The notes under the pieces: model-generated | Database searches by the model: none | What the model was told of the DNA's origin: nothing | What the model saw: the letters and a program-made list of their open reading frames with translations, nothing else | Shown here: positions 54,223 to 64,000 of the stretch, piece by piece | Layout of the letters: the number at the start of each line of letters is the position of its first letter | How positions within the stretch are numbered: position 1 is the stretch's first letter | Program-made: the position numbers and the translations under genes | Assembly: GCA_964036045.1 (NCBI GenBank) | Contig: OZ038391.1 | Location: 40,496,685-40,560,684 of the forward strand | Length of the DNA stretch: 64,000 nt | Direction of reading: 5' to 3' | Source: Eutreptiella sp. 'Long Island Sound 2002' | Lineage: Eukaryota > Euglenozoa > Euglenophyceae > Eutreptiales > Eutreptiaceae

Positions 54223-55039
54223 GAAAAGTTTATAGTGTTTTCAGCACTGTGTTTTTTGCTTCTCCTGCTGCTTGTTGTTGCTGTAGGGTGTCCTGCTGCT
54301 GGTTTTGGATGATGAAAAGCTTTTGTTTGTTGAAATACAGTAAAGCCAACTCAATCCAGGATAGCCCAAGCCAATAGTATGCAAGGAGAAGGTAGTTCAG
54401 GATCAAAGCATGAAGGGCTGCAGTGTAAACAGTGAAAGATGATTAGATATTCACAGAAACTGCAACTCAGGATACAAATGAATGCATATTCACAGAGATA
54501 GCTGAAATGTTTTGGGAAAAGAGTTAGAAAACTGCCTCAGGATCACTCTCTCTCCATAGTGCCATCTTAGGAGATGTGCACTCTTTGTTTTGGGTCCCAT
54601 ATGTGCTGAGGTGGCATGGTATGTGGCGATGAGGTCACTGCCATGTCACATGGGATCTTCCTACTTAGTTGGGATCTTCCTACTTAGTTAGGCTGACCAG
54701 GAATTGAACCCAGGACCTCTCAAAAAGAGGTGCCTAACCCCCTATGGTGCATACCACTAGGGCAGATAAGTATTCATGGAAAAACATAGATAAATTCATA
54801 GGCTCTACCTTAGGTATGTCAGTGCTCAGTCAACTCAGGAAAAGATGTTTTACTTCTGATTGAAAGGGGATTAAGGGGTCCACTCCATATCCTGATTGGG
54901 TGTTTGGTTCCATAGGTCAAAATGTGTTCTCACCACTTTTGGCTGGACCAATACTAAGATAAAAATGCATGGATGCTCAGTGCATCTCTAATACAACTAG
55001 AGTATGTCCCAAAGCAATGGAAAAGCACTTTTTCTTACT
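54222..55039 (-). repeat. Chromovirus 5' LTR
   Basis: Aligns to 43604-44421 at a constant offset of 10618 with no net indel. Differences I noticed are A to G in GAAGGTA-TTCAGG and G to T in AGGAAT-GAACCC. It contains a tandem GGGATCTTCCTACTTAGTT duplication and a tRNA-like module. Confidence 0.95.
54700..54764 (-). promoter_or_regulatory. tRNA-like module in the 5' LTR
   Basis: Read on the minus strand, TGCCCTAGTGG (54754-54764) matches an A box with one mismatch and GGTTCAATTCC (54700-54710) matches a B box. Between them ACCTC and GAGGT pair around the seven-base loop TTTTTGA, an anticodon-like arm reading TTT. The acceptor stem does not pair. It could be a decayed tRNA sequence or an internal pol III promoter. 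Confidence 0.55.
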
Positions 55040-55044
55040 CGACA

Positions 55045-57329
55045 TAGCACCACAAAACACAGCACGGCACAGCAAGATACGACCACACACCAGAGCAGCA
55101 CCACCAGAGCACAGCACACCAAGGGAGGCACCACAACACGCAGCAACATACCATAGCACGAAGCACCAACGACAGCGCAGGCCAAACCGGCACAACAACG
55201 AACCAAAGCACACCGCAGGGCAGCAAGCAACGCGGCCAGGTAGGAGCAACCGAGGCAACACAACCAGAGGAACACAAGAGCAAGCAACCAGACCCAGCGA
55301 CGAACAGCCGGCAACCACAGGCAACAGCACACAGCACCAGCTAGCGCGAACGAGATTACACGGCAAGCAGGCAACCACACCTAGCAACGAACAAACGGGG
55401 GCACGCGACGGGGGCAGAGAACACCACCCAAAGAAAAGCGCAACGCACCACAGACGGCACCAAGGAGCACCACAGCGCCACATCGAACACAAAACAAAGC
55501 AAAACGGACAGCAGGGCACCACAGCACGCGGCCATGAGGCAACACAGAGCCACAAAACACCGGACACAGCACAAGGGAGCCGGGCGCCACAACAAACCAA
55601 AGCACAAAGCGAGACGGCGAGCCACGGGGCCAGACAGGACCACCCGCGCCAAAGCAGGCCACCGGAAAACAAAAACGGACAACCACACCCAGCAGCAAAC
55701 ACCCCGCAACCACAGGCAACAACACACAACACCAGCCAGCGCGCACAAAGCAACAGGGCAGCACCAGCAAGACACGACGCAGACGGCAGCCCCGGCACGC
55801 AGCACACGCGCCACACGCACGGCCGCACACGGAGAAGGAAGGAGGAACCCAGCTAGGCGGACCAGATGCCAAGAGCAACGAGAGCGCCCGGAATCAGGGA
55901 AAAGCGGGAGGGCACAAAGAAAGACGGGGAAAAAAAAAACAAAAAGGAAGAAAAAGAAAAAAAATCAAAAAACGGAGAGAGAGAGACAGCGGGAGGGGAG
56001 GGCGGAGACAGAGCGCCAAAGCCCAAGGCACCTAGGGCCGGAAACTGCGGAAAAGCCGAGACAAGAGAGGCGCGGAGAGGGGGCACAAGAAAAGGGTGAA
56101 CACAAGAAAAAAGAAAAAAAGAAAAAAAAAAGGGGGAGGGAGGGGGAGGAAATTCGGGGGGGAAGCACAACAAAGCGCCAAGGCCCAGGGCATGAAGGCA
56201 GCAACACAAAGGACCGCAGAGAGGGTGCAGGAGGGGGAACACATCGGGCAAAAAGGATAAAAAAAAAACACAGCAAAAAAGGGGAGGGGGGTTGAATGGA
56301 GCAAAAACAAGCAAAAAAAAAAGGTTGGGTGTGGGGGCAGGGCAAGGGGGCGAAAAACGTGGGACACCAAAACAAAAAGGGGGGGCGTGGGAAGGACCGC
56401 GGAGCGCCAAGGGCGAGGGCACCCGGGTCCGGGAAGCACAGAAAGCCGGAGGCAACGGGGGCGCGAGAGGGAAGGGGGAAAGAAAGGCGAAACACAAAGC
56501 AAAAAAAAAAATCAAAAAACAAAAAACACCGGAAGAGCGAGCAACCCCGGCCCGGAGGGAACCGAATAGAGCAAAAGGACAAAACGGCCACGGGACACGG
56601 TGAGGCGCACCACAACGCGCCCAAGAGGCCGGCCCGCCCAACGCAGCCAACAAGGGCATGCACACACACACACACACGCGCCGGACCCGGGCGTGGCATC
56701 CTCCGAGCCAAAAGGGGAGGTGTCGGCGTCCACACAAAACAGCCCCGGTCCACCGGCGGAGTCCCCCGTCGAAAGACGGACGGTACGGGAAACCGGACGC
56801 GTCAGTGACCGGGTCCACACGGGCGAAACAACCGGAGCGCACGCAGCCCAAGACCGAAGCCGGAGGGACCCGCCAAGGACAACCTCACCGCAGGGCCCCG
56901 AGCGGGTACGACGCGGAGCACGCCCAGCGCCCTTGCCTCGGCAAGGGCCAGCGGCAGGCACAAAGAGCCCGGTTCTCGGCCGGCCTCCACGTGCCCCGCG
57001 CAGCCACCCAGTAAAGCCGGGGGCGACAGCCCCCGGGTTGGGAGAAGGCACCACGGCGACGGGAAAGCCGACGGGAGCAACGAGAGCGACCGGACCGGAC
57101 AAGGCGCGGCGCACCAACGCGGGCCCAAAAGGCACACGAGAGAGGCACGCCGCCGGCCACAACCACGGCACAAAGGAGAGGTGCCAAGCCACAGTGTCCA
57201 CCGGGTGCCGCGAACCCGGCAAGCGCGCACAACACACGACAAACCGCGGCACACGAACGGGTGCCAAGGACAGCCCGGCCCCCACGCCCGCACACCGCAG
57301 CCACAGCCGGTGAATAGCAGGCCCCGGCG
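55045..57329. other. Low-complexity C/A-rich and purine-rich DNA
   Basis: From 55045 to about 55850 the + strand is C/A-rich, with an imperfect duplication about 390-400 bp apart (compare 55310 and 55709). From about 55915 to 56550 it is almost purely purine with long A runs, triplex-prone by composition. A short CA run lies near 56660. Long frames on both strands reflect the bias and carry no domain. Confidence 0.6.
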
Positions 57330-59560
57330 GCACGCCCCAAAGCACGGGTGGTCGGGGTTGGGAGAGCTCCCGACCCCGGACACCCCACACACAGGCAAGA
57401 GGCGCCCCCCCCGGGCGCCCTCGTGCCGCCCCCACAGCGCGCAAAGCCAGCTCGCAAGAGTGCGCGCTGTCGGGTTGGGGACGGGTCCCTACACCCGCAG
57501 CCCCCGCACCCACAGCCAGTGGGTAGTGGGCCCCGGCCGCACGCCCGACAGGACGGGCGGTCGGGGGTGGGAGAGCGCCCGACCCCGAACGCCCCACACC
57601 CAAGCAAGAGGTGCCCCCCCCGGCCGCCCTCGTGCCGCCCTCACAGCGCGCAAAGCCAGCTCGCAAGAGCGCGTGCTATGGGGTGGTGACAGGTCCCCAC
57701 ACCCGCACCCCCCGCACCCACATCAAGTGGGTAGTGGGCCCCGGCCGCACACCCCGAAAGATGGGCGGTCGGGATTGGGAGGGCGCCCGACCCCGGGCGC
57801 CCCACGCCAGGCAGGAGGCGCCCACCCCGGGCGCCCTCGTGCCGCCCCCACAGCGCGCAAAGCCAGCTCGCAAGAGTGCGCGTTGTGGGGTGGTGATGGG
57901 TCCCCACGCCCACACCCTCCACAGCCACAGCCAGTGGGTAGCTGGCCCCGGCCGCACGCCGCAAGGGATGTGCGGTCGCGGATGCAAAAGCGCCCGACCC
58001 CGGACGCCCCACGCCCAGGCAAGAGGCGCCCCCACGGGCGCCCTCGTGCCGCTCCAACGGTGCGCAAAGCAAGCTCGCAAGAGTGCGCGCTGTGGATTGG
58101 TGACGGGTCCCCACGCCCGCAACCCCCGCACCCACAGCCAGTTGGTAGTGGCCCCCGGCCGCGCACCCGAAAGGACGGGCGGTCGGGGGTGGGAGAGCGC
58201 CCGACCCCGGACGCGCCACACCCAGGCAAGAGGCGTCCCCCCCGGGCGCCCTCGTGCCACCCCCATAGTGCACAAAGCCAGCTCGCAAGAACGCGCGCTG
58301 TGGGGTGGTGACGGGTCCCCACGCCCGCATCCCCCGCATGCACAGCCAGTGGGTAATGGGCCCCGGCCGCACGCCCTAAAGGATGGGTGGTCGGGGATGG
58401 GAGGGCGCCCGACCCCGGATGCCCCACACCCAGGCAAAAGGCGCCCCCCCCGGGCGTCCTCGTGCCGCCCCCACAGCGCGCAAAGCCAGCTCGCAAGAGC
58501 GGACGCCGTGGGGTTCGTGACGGGTCCCCACGCGCGCACCCCCCGCACCCACAGCCAGTGGGTAGTGGGTCCCGGCCGAGCAGCCGAAAGGACCGGCGGT
58601 CGGGGGTGGGAGAGCGCCGGACCCCGGACGCCCCACACCCAGGCAAGAGGCGCCCCCCCCGGGCGCCCTCATGCCGCCCCCACAGCACGCAAAGCCATCT
58701 CGCAAGAGCGCGCGCTGTGAGGTTGGTGACGGGTCCCCACGCCTGCACCTCCTCCCGCACCCACAGCCAGCGGGTAGTTGGCCCCGGCCGCACACCCCAA
58801 AGGGACGGGCCGTGGGCGGGGGTGGAAGAGCGCGCAACCCCGGACGCCCCACGCCCAGGCAAGAGGCGCCCCCGCCGGACGCCCTCGTGCCGCCCCCACA
58901 GCACGCGAAGCCCGGTCGCAAGAGAGCGCGCTGTGGGGTTGGTGACGGGTCCCCACGCCTGCACCCCCCGCACCCACAGCCAGTGGGTAGTGGGCGCGGG
59001 CCGCACGCCCCAAAGGACGGGCGGTGGCCGGGGGTGGGAGGGTGCCCGACCCCGGAACCCAACGCCCAGGCAAGAGGCGCCCCCGCCGGACGCCCCGGTG
59101 CCACCCCAACAGCGCGCGAAGCCCGCTCGCCAGAGCGCGCGTTGTGGGGTTGGTGACAGGTCCCCACGCCCGCGCCCTCCGCACCCACAGCCAGTGGGTA
59201 GTGGGCCCCGGCCGCACGCCCCAAAGGACGAGCGGTGGTCGGGGGTGGAAGAGTGACCGACGCCGGATGCCCCACACCCAAGCAAGAGGCGCGCCCCGTG
59301 GACGCCCTCGGGCCGCCCCCACGGTGCGCAAAGCCAGCTCGCAAGAGTGCGCGCTGTGGGGTTGGTGACGGGTCCCCAAGCCCGCACCCTCCGCATCCAC
59401 AGCCAATGGGTAGTGGGCCCCGGCCGCACGCCCCAAAGGACGGGCGTCGGGGCGTGGGAGAGTGCCCGACCCCGGACGCCCCACGCCAAGGCAAGAGGTG
59501 CCCCCCCCGGGGCGCCCTCGTGCCGCCCCCACAGCGGGCAAAGCTAGCACACAAAAGCGG
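57330..59560 (+). repeat. ~208 bp satellite, about ten to eleven copies
   Basis: GCAAAGCCAGCTCGCAAGAG recurs at 57441, 57650, 57857 and 58064 and onwards, giving 207-209 bp spacing. Each unit also carries CACAGCCAGTGGGTAGTGGG and GCGCCCGACCCCGGACGCCCC. Copies differ by small indels. The stop-poor unit yields long spurious frames on both strands (up to 588 codons). Confidence 0.92.
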
Positions 59561-60424
59561 GCCTGCCCGAGGGGGCGCGCGACCCCAAGCAAGGCAAGGG
59601 GAGGAAGGGAACAGGCCAAGCCCCCACGAGCTAAATAGGCGGAGCACGGGACCGCAGCAGGAAATGTGGAGGGGCACGAACCGCCTGGAACGGCCCTACC
59701 GGCGCCCTGCACCGGAACTACGCGTAGTGCGCGCACCAGACCGACCCGGTGGGGGGGGGAGGCGCGAACGCCGCGGGAGCACGAGCGCACACACACGCAA
59801 CGGACACGCGGCGCGGACCCGAAGGGCAACCGGACCAAGCCCGCGGAACGCAGAGACCGCGTGGAATGGCGTACAGGCAGGCGAAGGGAAGGGATACCCG
59901 GGCCGGACAACCCGCAACACGCACCGCGAGGGACGCGAGGGAAGGGAGGAGCCCAAGGGGAGACAGAAGAACCGGCACCGGCCCCAACCCCCCAGGCCAG
60001 CCGCGCGCGCCGCGAACACACGAGCAGGGCACTGCACCCGCCCAGTCAGCAGTAACACACAGTGCTATGCACCAGCCCCACGGCTAGGCAGCCTCCGCGC
60101 CAGCCCATGGGGGTCCCGATGGCGACAAGCCAGTAGCACGGGCGACCAAGCTTCGGGGGGGCGACGTAGTGGGTAAGTGCCTGCAGCTACGGCCGCTAAG
60201 CGACACACTGACCAAGGAAGGCAAAATAGGGAATAGGGAGGGGACGGGGCTCCAATCCCCGTGAACCCGGGGGACTCAGCCAAAAAGCAGGAGGTGTGTC
60301 ATGAAAGGCCCCCCACTATATCACCTGGTCCCACCAGGTGGCCCCCCGGAGCAGAAAGGGGTCTAGTACCCGCAAAATCAAACCTCAAACCTCACACCTC
60401 AGCATACTCATTATGGTGATGAGG
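59561..60424. other. GC-rich spacer
   Basis: A decayed end of the satellite is followed by unique GC-rich DNA. It contains a short G/C hairpin near 60245-60275. I see no gene or RNA. Confidence 0.4.
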
Positions 60425-61265
60425 CAAATTGGGGTACAGCCCTAGCAATATCGCACATAATTGGCCTTGGGAATGTGCATATCTATCTTCTAGATCGCCT
60501 CTTTAGCTGGATATCTTAAGCAACCCTTGAAATCCTATGAAGTGGACACAAAACTTGGCAACCAATGAACCGTGATTTGTCATGCATACCCGTTGTTTCC
60601 ACACCGCACACAGCACCAAAGCAGCGCAATGTAATTCGTTACTGAAAACAAATTGTTTAAATCTCTCTCCTACACGGTGAATCTTGGACACTCCCCCATC
60701 TCACAGAATTTCAACTTCCACCACAGGCTTTGCTACAGGCCAACAAATGGGAGGATATGCTACATTACGCAATGCTCTTGGGTACCCGTCCTAGAAACAA
60801 AATCAGAGTTGCCGACCTGAACCTGCCTTCTTGGGAGTTCGCATCAAAAAACACAGAAACCAAACGTATATCACCCGTACCCGCTGAGGTGCCCACATAA
60901 GAGAAGAAATGCTCCGTCAAAGGAGAAATATGCCCAACGCAGGGCCAACAGTTCAGGACCCAAGAGTGGCACGTTGGCTAGACAAATCCTGACCCCCGAC
61001 TCATCCGACTCGAGTGGTAATGCAAGATGGACTGGGTCCTTCTCTGCAGATTCACCACCTCCCTGACTGCAATCAAGGTCTGACGGTTTAGGTCTGATGG
61101 GTGTTGGATTGTACAAGTATCAGTGCAGGTAAAAGATACTTGATGGTAAGAAGAATTCTTAAACTCAGAAAATTTTGGTGCAGTTTGTACGGACTCAACA
61201 CCCTTGGTCACCAAGGGGAACCCCTCTAAACCTCAACCAATATGGGGAAAATAATGGCCTGTCCT
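60425..61265 (+). repeat. Dispersed ~1 kb repeat, copy B
   Basis: Same orientation as copy A (41889-42927), shorter by two internal deletions. Matching ends are GGGGTACAGCCCTAGCAATA at 60431 and AATATGGGGAAAATAATGGCC at about 61238-61258. Confidence 0.85.
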
Positions 61266-62192
61266 AAAAGCAAGAGTTAGCAGAAGCCAAAGCAAAAGCA
61301 ATTTGGCTGGAGTTTCATGATCTGGAGGCAATAGAGATTTGGAGCGAAATGAACAAGACATTTCTCTGACATCAGGCATGCATCTTGCATGAATAAAAAG
61401 GCACACAAATACCGCCGTAATGGCTCTGGATTTGGGTGAAATAAATTCCTTCAGTGGTCCACCAAAGGATAGAATTTTTGTGTTTCGGTCTGGTCTGGAA
61501 CCACTATAAGCCCCACAGCGTACTGTTGCCACTTAATTTCTTGCTTGCTCTGGCTTTTTGTCTCCGAGCATTGAACTGCAGGCCTTTTTTGATGTTTTCG
61601 CGTACCCTGGTCCATTTTGGTAAAATTCCCTGTTCCTTCGGCAGAGCAGTGCTGGCATGTAATCTGACTAACACAGCAGTGCATAAACAAGAATTTGATG
61701 TTCGATAATCGGTCTTGGGCATGTGGGAACTTTCCCACGGTCTCTCTCAACATTCAAACGTTCAACGTTTTGAACGGAAAAATAAAGCTGGCCGAGGGTT
61801 CAACTGTCAATGGTTTGGGGTGTGTTTCTGGGTAGGACAAAATCCATCACACCATCCTCTTGGCCTTACAGAACCCAACTGATGATTCAATTGGTCTCGT
61901 ATCTGGTCTCATTTCTCGATACGCCCAGCACGTCCAACGATTGCGATTGGCTCCAGCGAGAGCTGGTCGAACACAAGGAATCCTTTCGTCTCCTTCACCA
62001 GACTTACCATCGTTGTTTAATAACGTGGCGCACCAACTGCAACCTGGCAACAAGGGTTGAGGGTTGAAGTGCAAGCACCAAAAACACCTCAAATGAAAAA
62101 ATTGCATCCGGGACAAGAGCAACTCAAATCATGTCGAAATCAACACAGCATCACGAGAAGGAAAACCTGGGAGCCGTAGTACTTTCCATCGA
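61266..62192. other. Intergenic DNA left of the spliced gene
   Basis: Ordinary-composition unique DNA. A 100-codon minus-strand frame (61451-61753) contains CQHCSAEGTGNFTKM followed by a His and a Cys, faintly like a BED finger, but is too short to call. The segment 62167-62210 holds an out-of-frame relic of the downstream gene's repeat module. Confidence 0.4.
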
Positions 62193-64000
62193 TCACATCA
62201 TCAGCGGCATCATTGGGGCATAGGGAGCCGCAGGATGTGGGGCATAGGCCATAGGGGCGGGAGCAAAGGCAACTGCAGCCCTTGGGGCAGGGGCATAAGC
62301 CACTGGGCGAGGAGCAGCGACACCGACCTGACAACACAACAGAATACGCAATTTGCTTGCCATTACACGGAGCGGAAAATTACACCCCACCGTTGATAAA
62401 TCTTGTACGAGCAGGAACTACCTGAGCTCCGTGGTACTTGCCATCAATCACTCCATCGGCAGCATCCAAAGCGAAGGCAGATGCCTGGCTGGAAGCAGCA
62501 ACCGCAGGGGCGGCCATGAAGGTTGGTGGCGCGTAAGTTGCAGGTGCAGGGGCCGCATACGAAACAGGTGCGCTGTATGAGGGAGCAGCATAGCTCATGG
62601 GTGCAGGGGCAGCATAGCTCATGGGGCTAAATGTCTGTGGAGCATAAGACATTGGGGCAGAGTAGGTGGCTGGGGCAGCGATTGGGGCTGAGTAGGTGGC
62701 TGGGGCAGCGTAGGTGGCTGGGGCAGCGATTGGGGCTGAGAAGGCGGCTGGGGCAGCGTAGGTGGCTGGGGCAGCAATAGGGGCTGAGTAAGTGGCCGGG
62801 GCGGAATACATGGCTGGGGCAGAATAGGTGGCTGGGGCTGCCATGGGCATGGAGTAAGTGGGGGCCATGGAGGAGACGGCAATGGGAGAGCCGAAAGCCC
62901 TGCAAAAAAAAAAAAGGGTACCATACTTCGAAAGCAACCGGAACCAGCCTCGAACACGTTCTGAAGATGATAATATCATCACACGCCAGAATCCCCCATT
63001 CACGAAGCATACTTTCCGTCAATGCGGCCGTCGGCAGCGTCCAATGCAAGGGCTGCGGACTGGGTGGACGCAAGGGTGGTGGGTGGCATGTAGGTGGCAG
63101 GCATCATGGCAGGAGCAGAGTAGGTGGCTGGAGCGGAGTAGGTGGCTGGTGCGGAGTAGGTGGAGGGAAGAACAGCTGGTGCAGCCGAATAAGTGGCCAA
63201 CGATGGAGTGGAGTACGTTGTGGTTGGGGCTGCGTAGGAAGTGGTTGGGGCTGCATACGTAGGTGCCGCTGCGGTGTAGGTTGGCGCAGGGACTGCGAAA
63301 TGAGGTGACAAAGCTCAGGAGGCGTGCTGTGTGCGCTTTTGTCCCACGCCTTGAGACAGGTGAGTCGAACCTCGGTGCAAAACGCAGTCAAGCAAACACA
63401 CACCAGAGTAAGCCATAGGGGCGGAGTAGGTGGCAGGAGCGGCATAGGTTGCCGCTGGCATGGAATAGGTGGGTGCCATCCTTGGTGCCGCCACGGCAAC
63501 CTGAGAGCCGTAGAACTTGCCATCGATAACACCGTCAGCAGCGTCCAAAGCAAGAGCACTGGCCTGGCTTGAGGCAACAGCTGTACAGGGAAAAAATAAT
63601 GTGCACGGAGTCATCCGGAGGGAGCGCCGCAACTGCTCGTACGCATGCCGGCATCGGGCAGGGGAGAGACGTTGCAGGTTCGGACCCATGAACAGCAACT
63701 TTCGTTTGCACCAACTTACGTGCAGTCATCTGAAACGCGATGTCAAACGGGTAACTCTGCCGCCGCACAAGACAACATACCAGGCGCGCCGTAGGTCGCA
63801 GCAGGTGGGGCAGCGTACATGGGGGTGGTGTAGGTTGGGGCAGGGGCAGCGTACACTGTGAGACAACGAAAATGGTGACATGGTCTCACGATTGCAGCCC
63901 AAATGCACAGGAACGCGCGGATATCAATCGAGGCACCGGGGCTCTGCGAGGGATGCGTCGAAGTGCAACAGATTTGGACACACCAAGTGCAGGGGCAGGA
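62193..64000 (-). CDS. Spliced gene for an Ala/Tyr/Pro-rich modular protein, 5' end beyond window
   Basis: I infer six exons: 64000-63984 (partial), 63855-63781, 63580-63404, 63292-63013, 62899-62422 and 62327-62193, with the TGA stop at 62193. All five introns are GT-AG (128, 200, 111, 113 and 94 bp) and reading phase is kept across each. The protein alternates a conserved module (SSQASALALDAADGVIDGK, then an aromatic/Gly segment and MAPTYSMP) with runs of TYSAP, TYAAP and SYAAP. Three modules are in frame, centred near 63520, 63040 and 62450. The C-terminus is APAPMAYAP to MMPLMM. I do not recognise the family. Low-complexity Tyr/Ala/Pro repeats are common in structural or extracellular proteins, so a cell-covering or matrix role is a guess. 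No signal peptide can be assessed because the start is missing. Confidence 0.75.

Larger units (their letters stand above)
43604..55039 (-). mobile_element. Ty3/gypsy chromovirus, 11.4 kb, with LTRs and target duplication
   Basis: The element is coded on the minus strand. Long direct repeats of 818 bp flank it and differ at only about two positions by my reading. A 5 bp duplication, CGACA, is present at 43599-43603 and 55040-55044. A polypurine tract abuts the 3' LTR (44422-44430) and a TGG-starting primer-binding site abuts the 5' LTR (54205-54222). Gene order is Gag, zinc knuckle, protease, methyltransferase-like domain, RT, RNase H, integrase and chromodomain. The LTR termini are AG...CT rather than TG...CA. 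The coding frame contains three in-frame stops and one frameshift. A 2.3 kb non-coding stretch lies between pol and the 3' LTR. Confidence 0.96.

Noticed and set aside
54690-54770. Intact tRNA-Lys (TTT) gene in the LTR
   Set aside because: The anticodon-like arm and B box are good, but the acceptor stem and part of the D arm do not fit.
55534-60021. Long frames on both strands in low-complexity DNA and the 208 bp satellite
   Set aside because: Base bias and a stop-poor repeat unit explain them. The same motif cycles recur in several frames.
41889-61265. The two ~1 kb direct repeats as LTRs of one element
   Set aside because: No PBS, polypurine tract or retroelement genes adjoin them. Kept only as an open possibility.
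61451-61753. BED-type zinc finger of a hAT transposase
   Set aside because: Only a short CxxC plus scattered His/Cys in a 100-codon frame, with no transposase core nearby.

Overview
This window is nuclear DNA of a GC-rich eukaryote, most likely a unicellular alga or other protist. I cannot name the species. The evidence is a spliced gene at the right edge with canonical GT-AG introns of about 94-200 bp, three kinds of eukaryotic retroelement (a DIRS-type tyrosine-recombinase element, a Ty3/gypsy chromovirus and an APE-type LINE), and a very large load of tandem repeats. There are no bacterial operons, no Shine-Dalgarno-led genes and no rRNA. Most of the very long open frames are artefacts of stop-free satellites and are not genes.

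Layout, left to right. 0-4 kb: an uncharacterised 687-codon frame (possibly the 3' part of a LINE), then a dispersed repeat that ends in a microsatellite tail. 5-8 kb: a GGGGCA hexanucleotide array with a ~398 bp higher-order repeat. 8.9-10.1 kb: an uncharacterised minus-strand frame. 10.1-11.5 kb: 131 bp and 112 bp minisatellites. 11.6-21.2 kb: GGGGCA arrays on either side of a 5.5 kb satellite of 23 bp hairpin units. 21.2-26.1 kb: a structurally complete DIRS element inserted in the GGGGCA array. It has inverted terminal repeats, an internal complementary region, gag, RT-RNaseH-methyltransferase-like and tyrosine recombinase. 26.1-32.8 kb: more GGGGCA, a 127 bp satellite carrying three hairpins per unit, a 65 bp array, a ~165-170 bp repeat, and TA microsatellites. 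32.8-41.7 kb: a LINE whose first product carries a CCCH zinc finger and an Ulp1-like cysteine protease signature. Its second product is APE endonuclease plus RT, broken inside the RT. 43.6-55.0 kb: an 11.4 kb Ty3/gypsy chromovirus on the minus strand. It has 818 bp nearly identical LTRs, a 5 bp target duplication, a primer-binding site and a polypurine tract. Its single long frame is cut by three in-frame stops near domain boundaries and by one frameshift. 55-60 kb: low-complexity DNA and a ~208 bp satellite. 62.2-64 kb: a multi-exon minus-strand gene for an Ala/Tyr/Pro-rich modular protein that runs off the right edge.

The most unusual points are these. A DNA-adenine-methyltransferase-like domain lies in the gypsy pol as well as in the DIRS pol. 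tRNA-like A-box/B-box modules sit inside the DIRS inverted repeats and inside the gypsy LTRs. Two satellites have repeat units built as hairpins, with changes falling in loops or in paired positions. The gypsy stop codons look too many, and too well placed, for a copy with almost identical LTRs.
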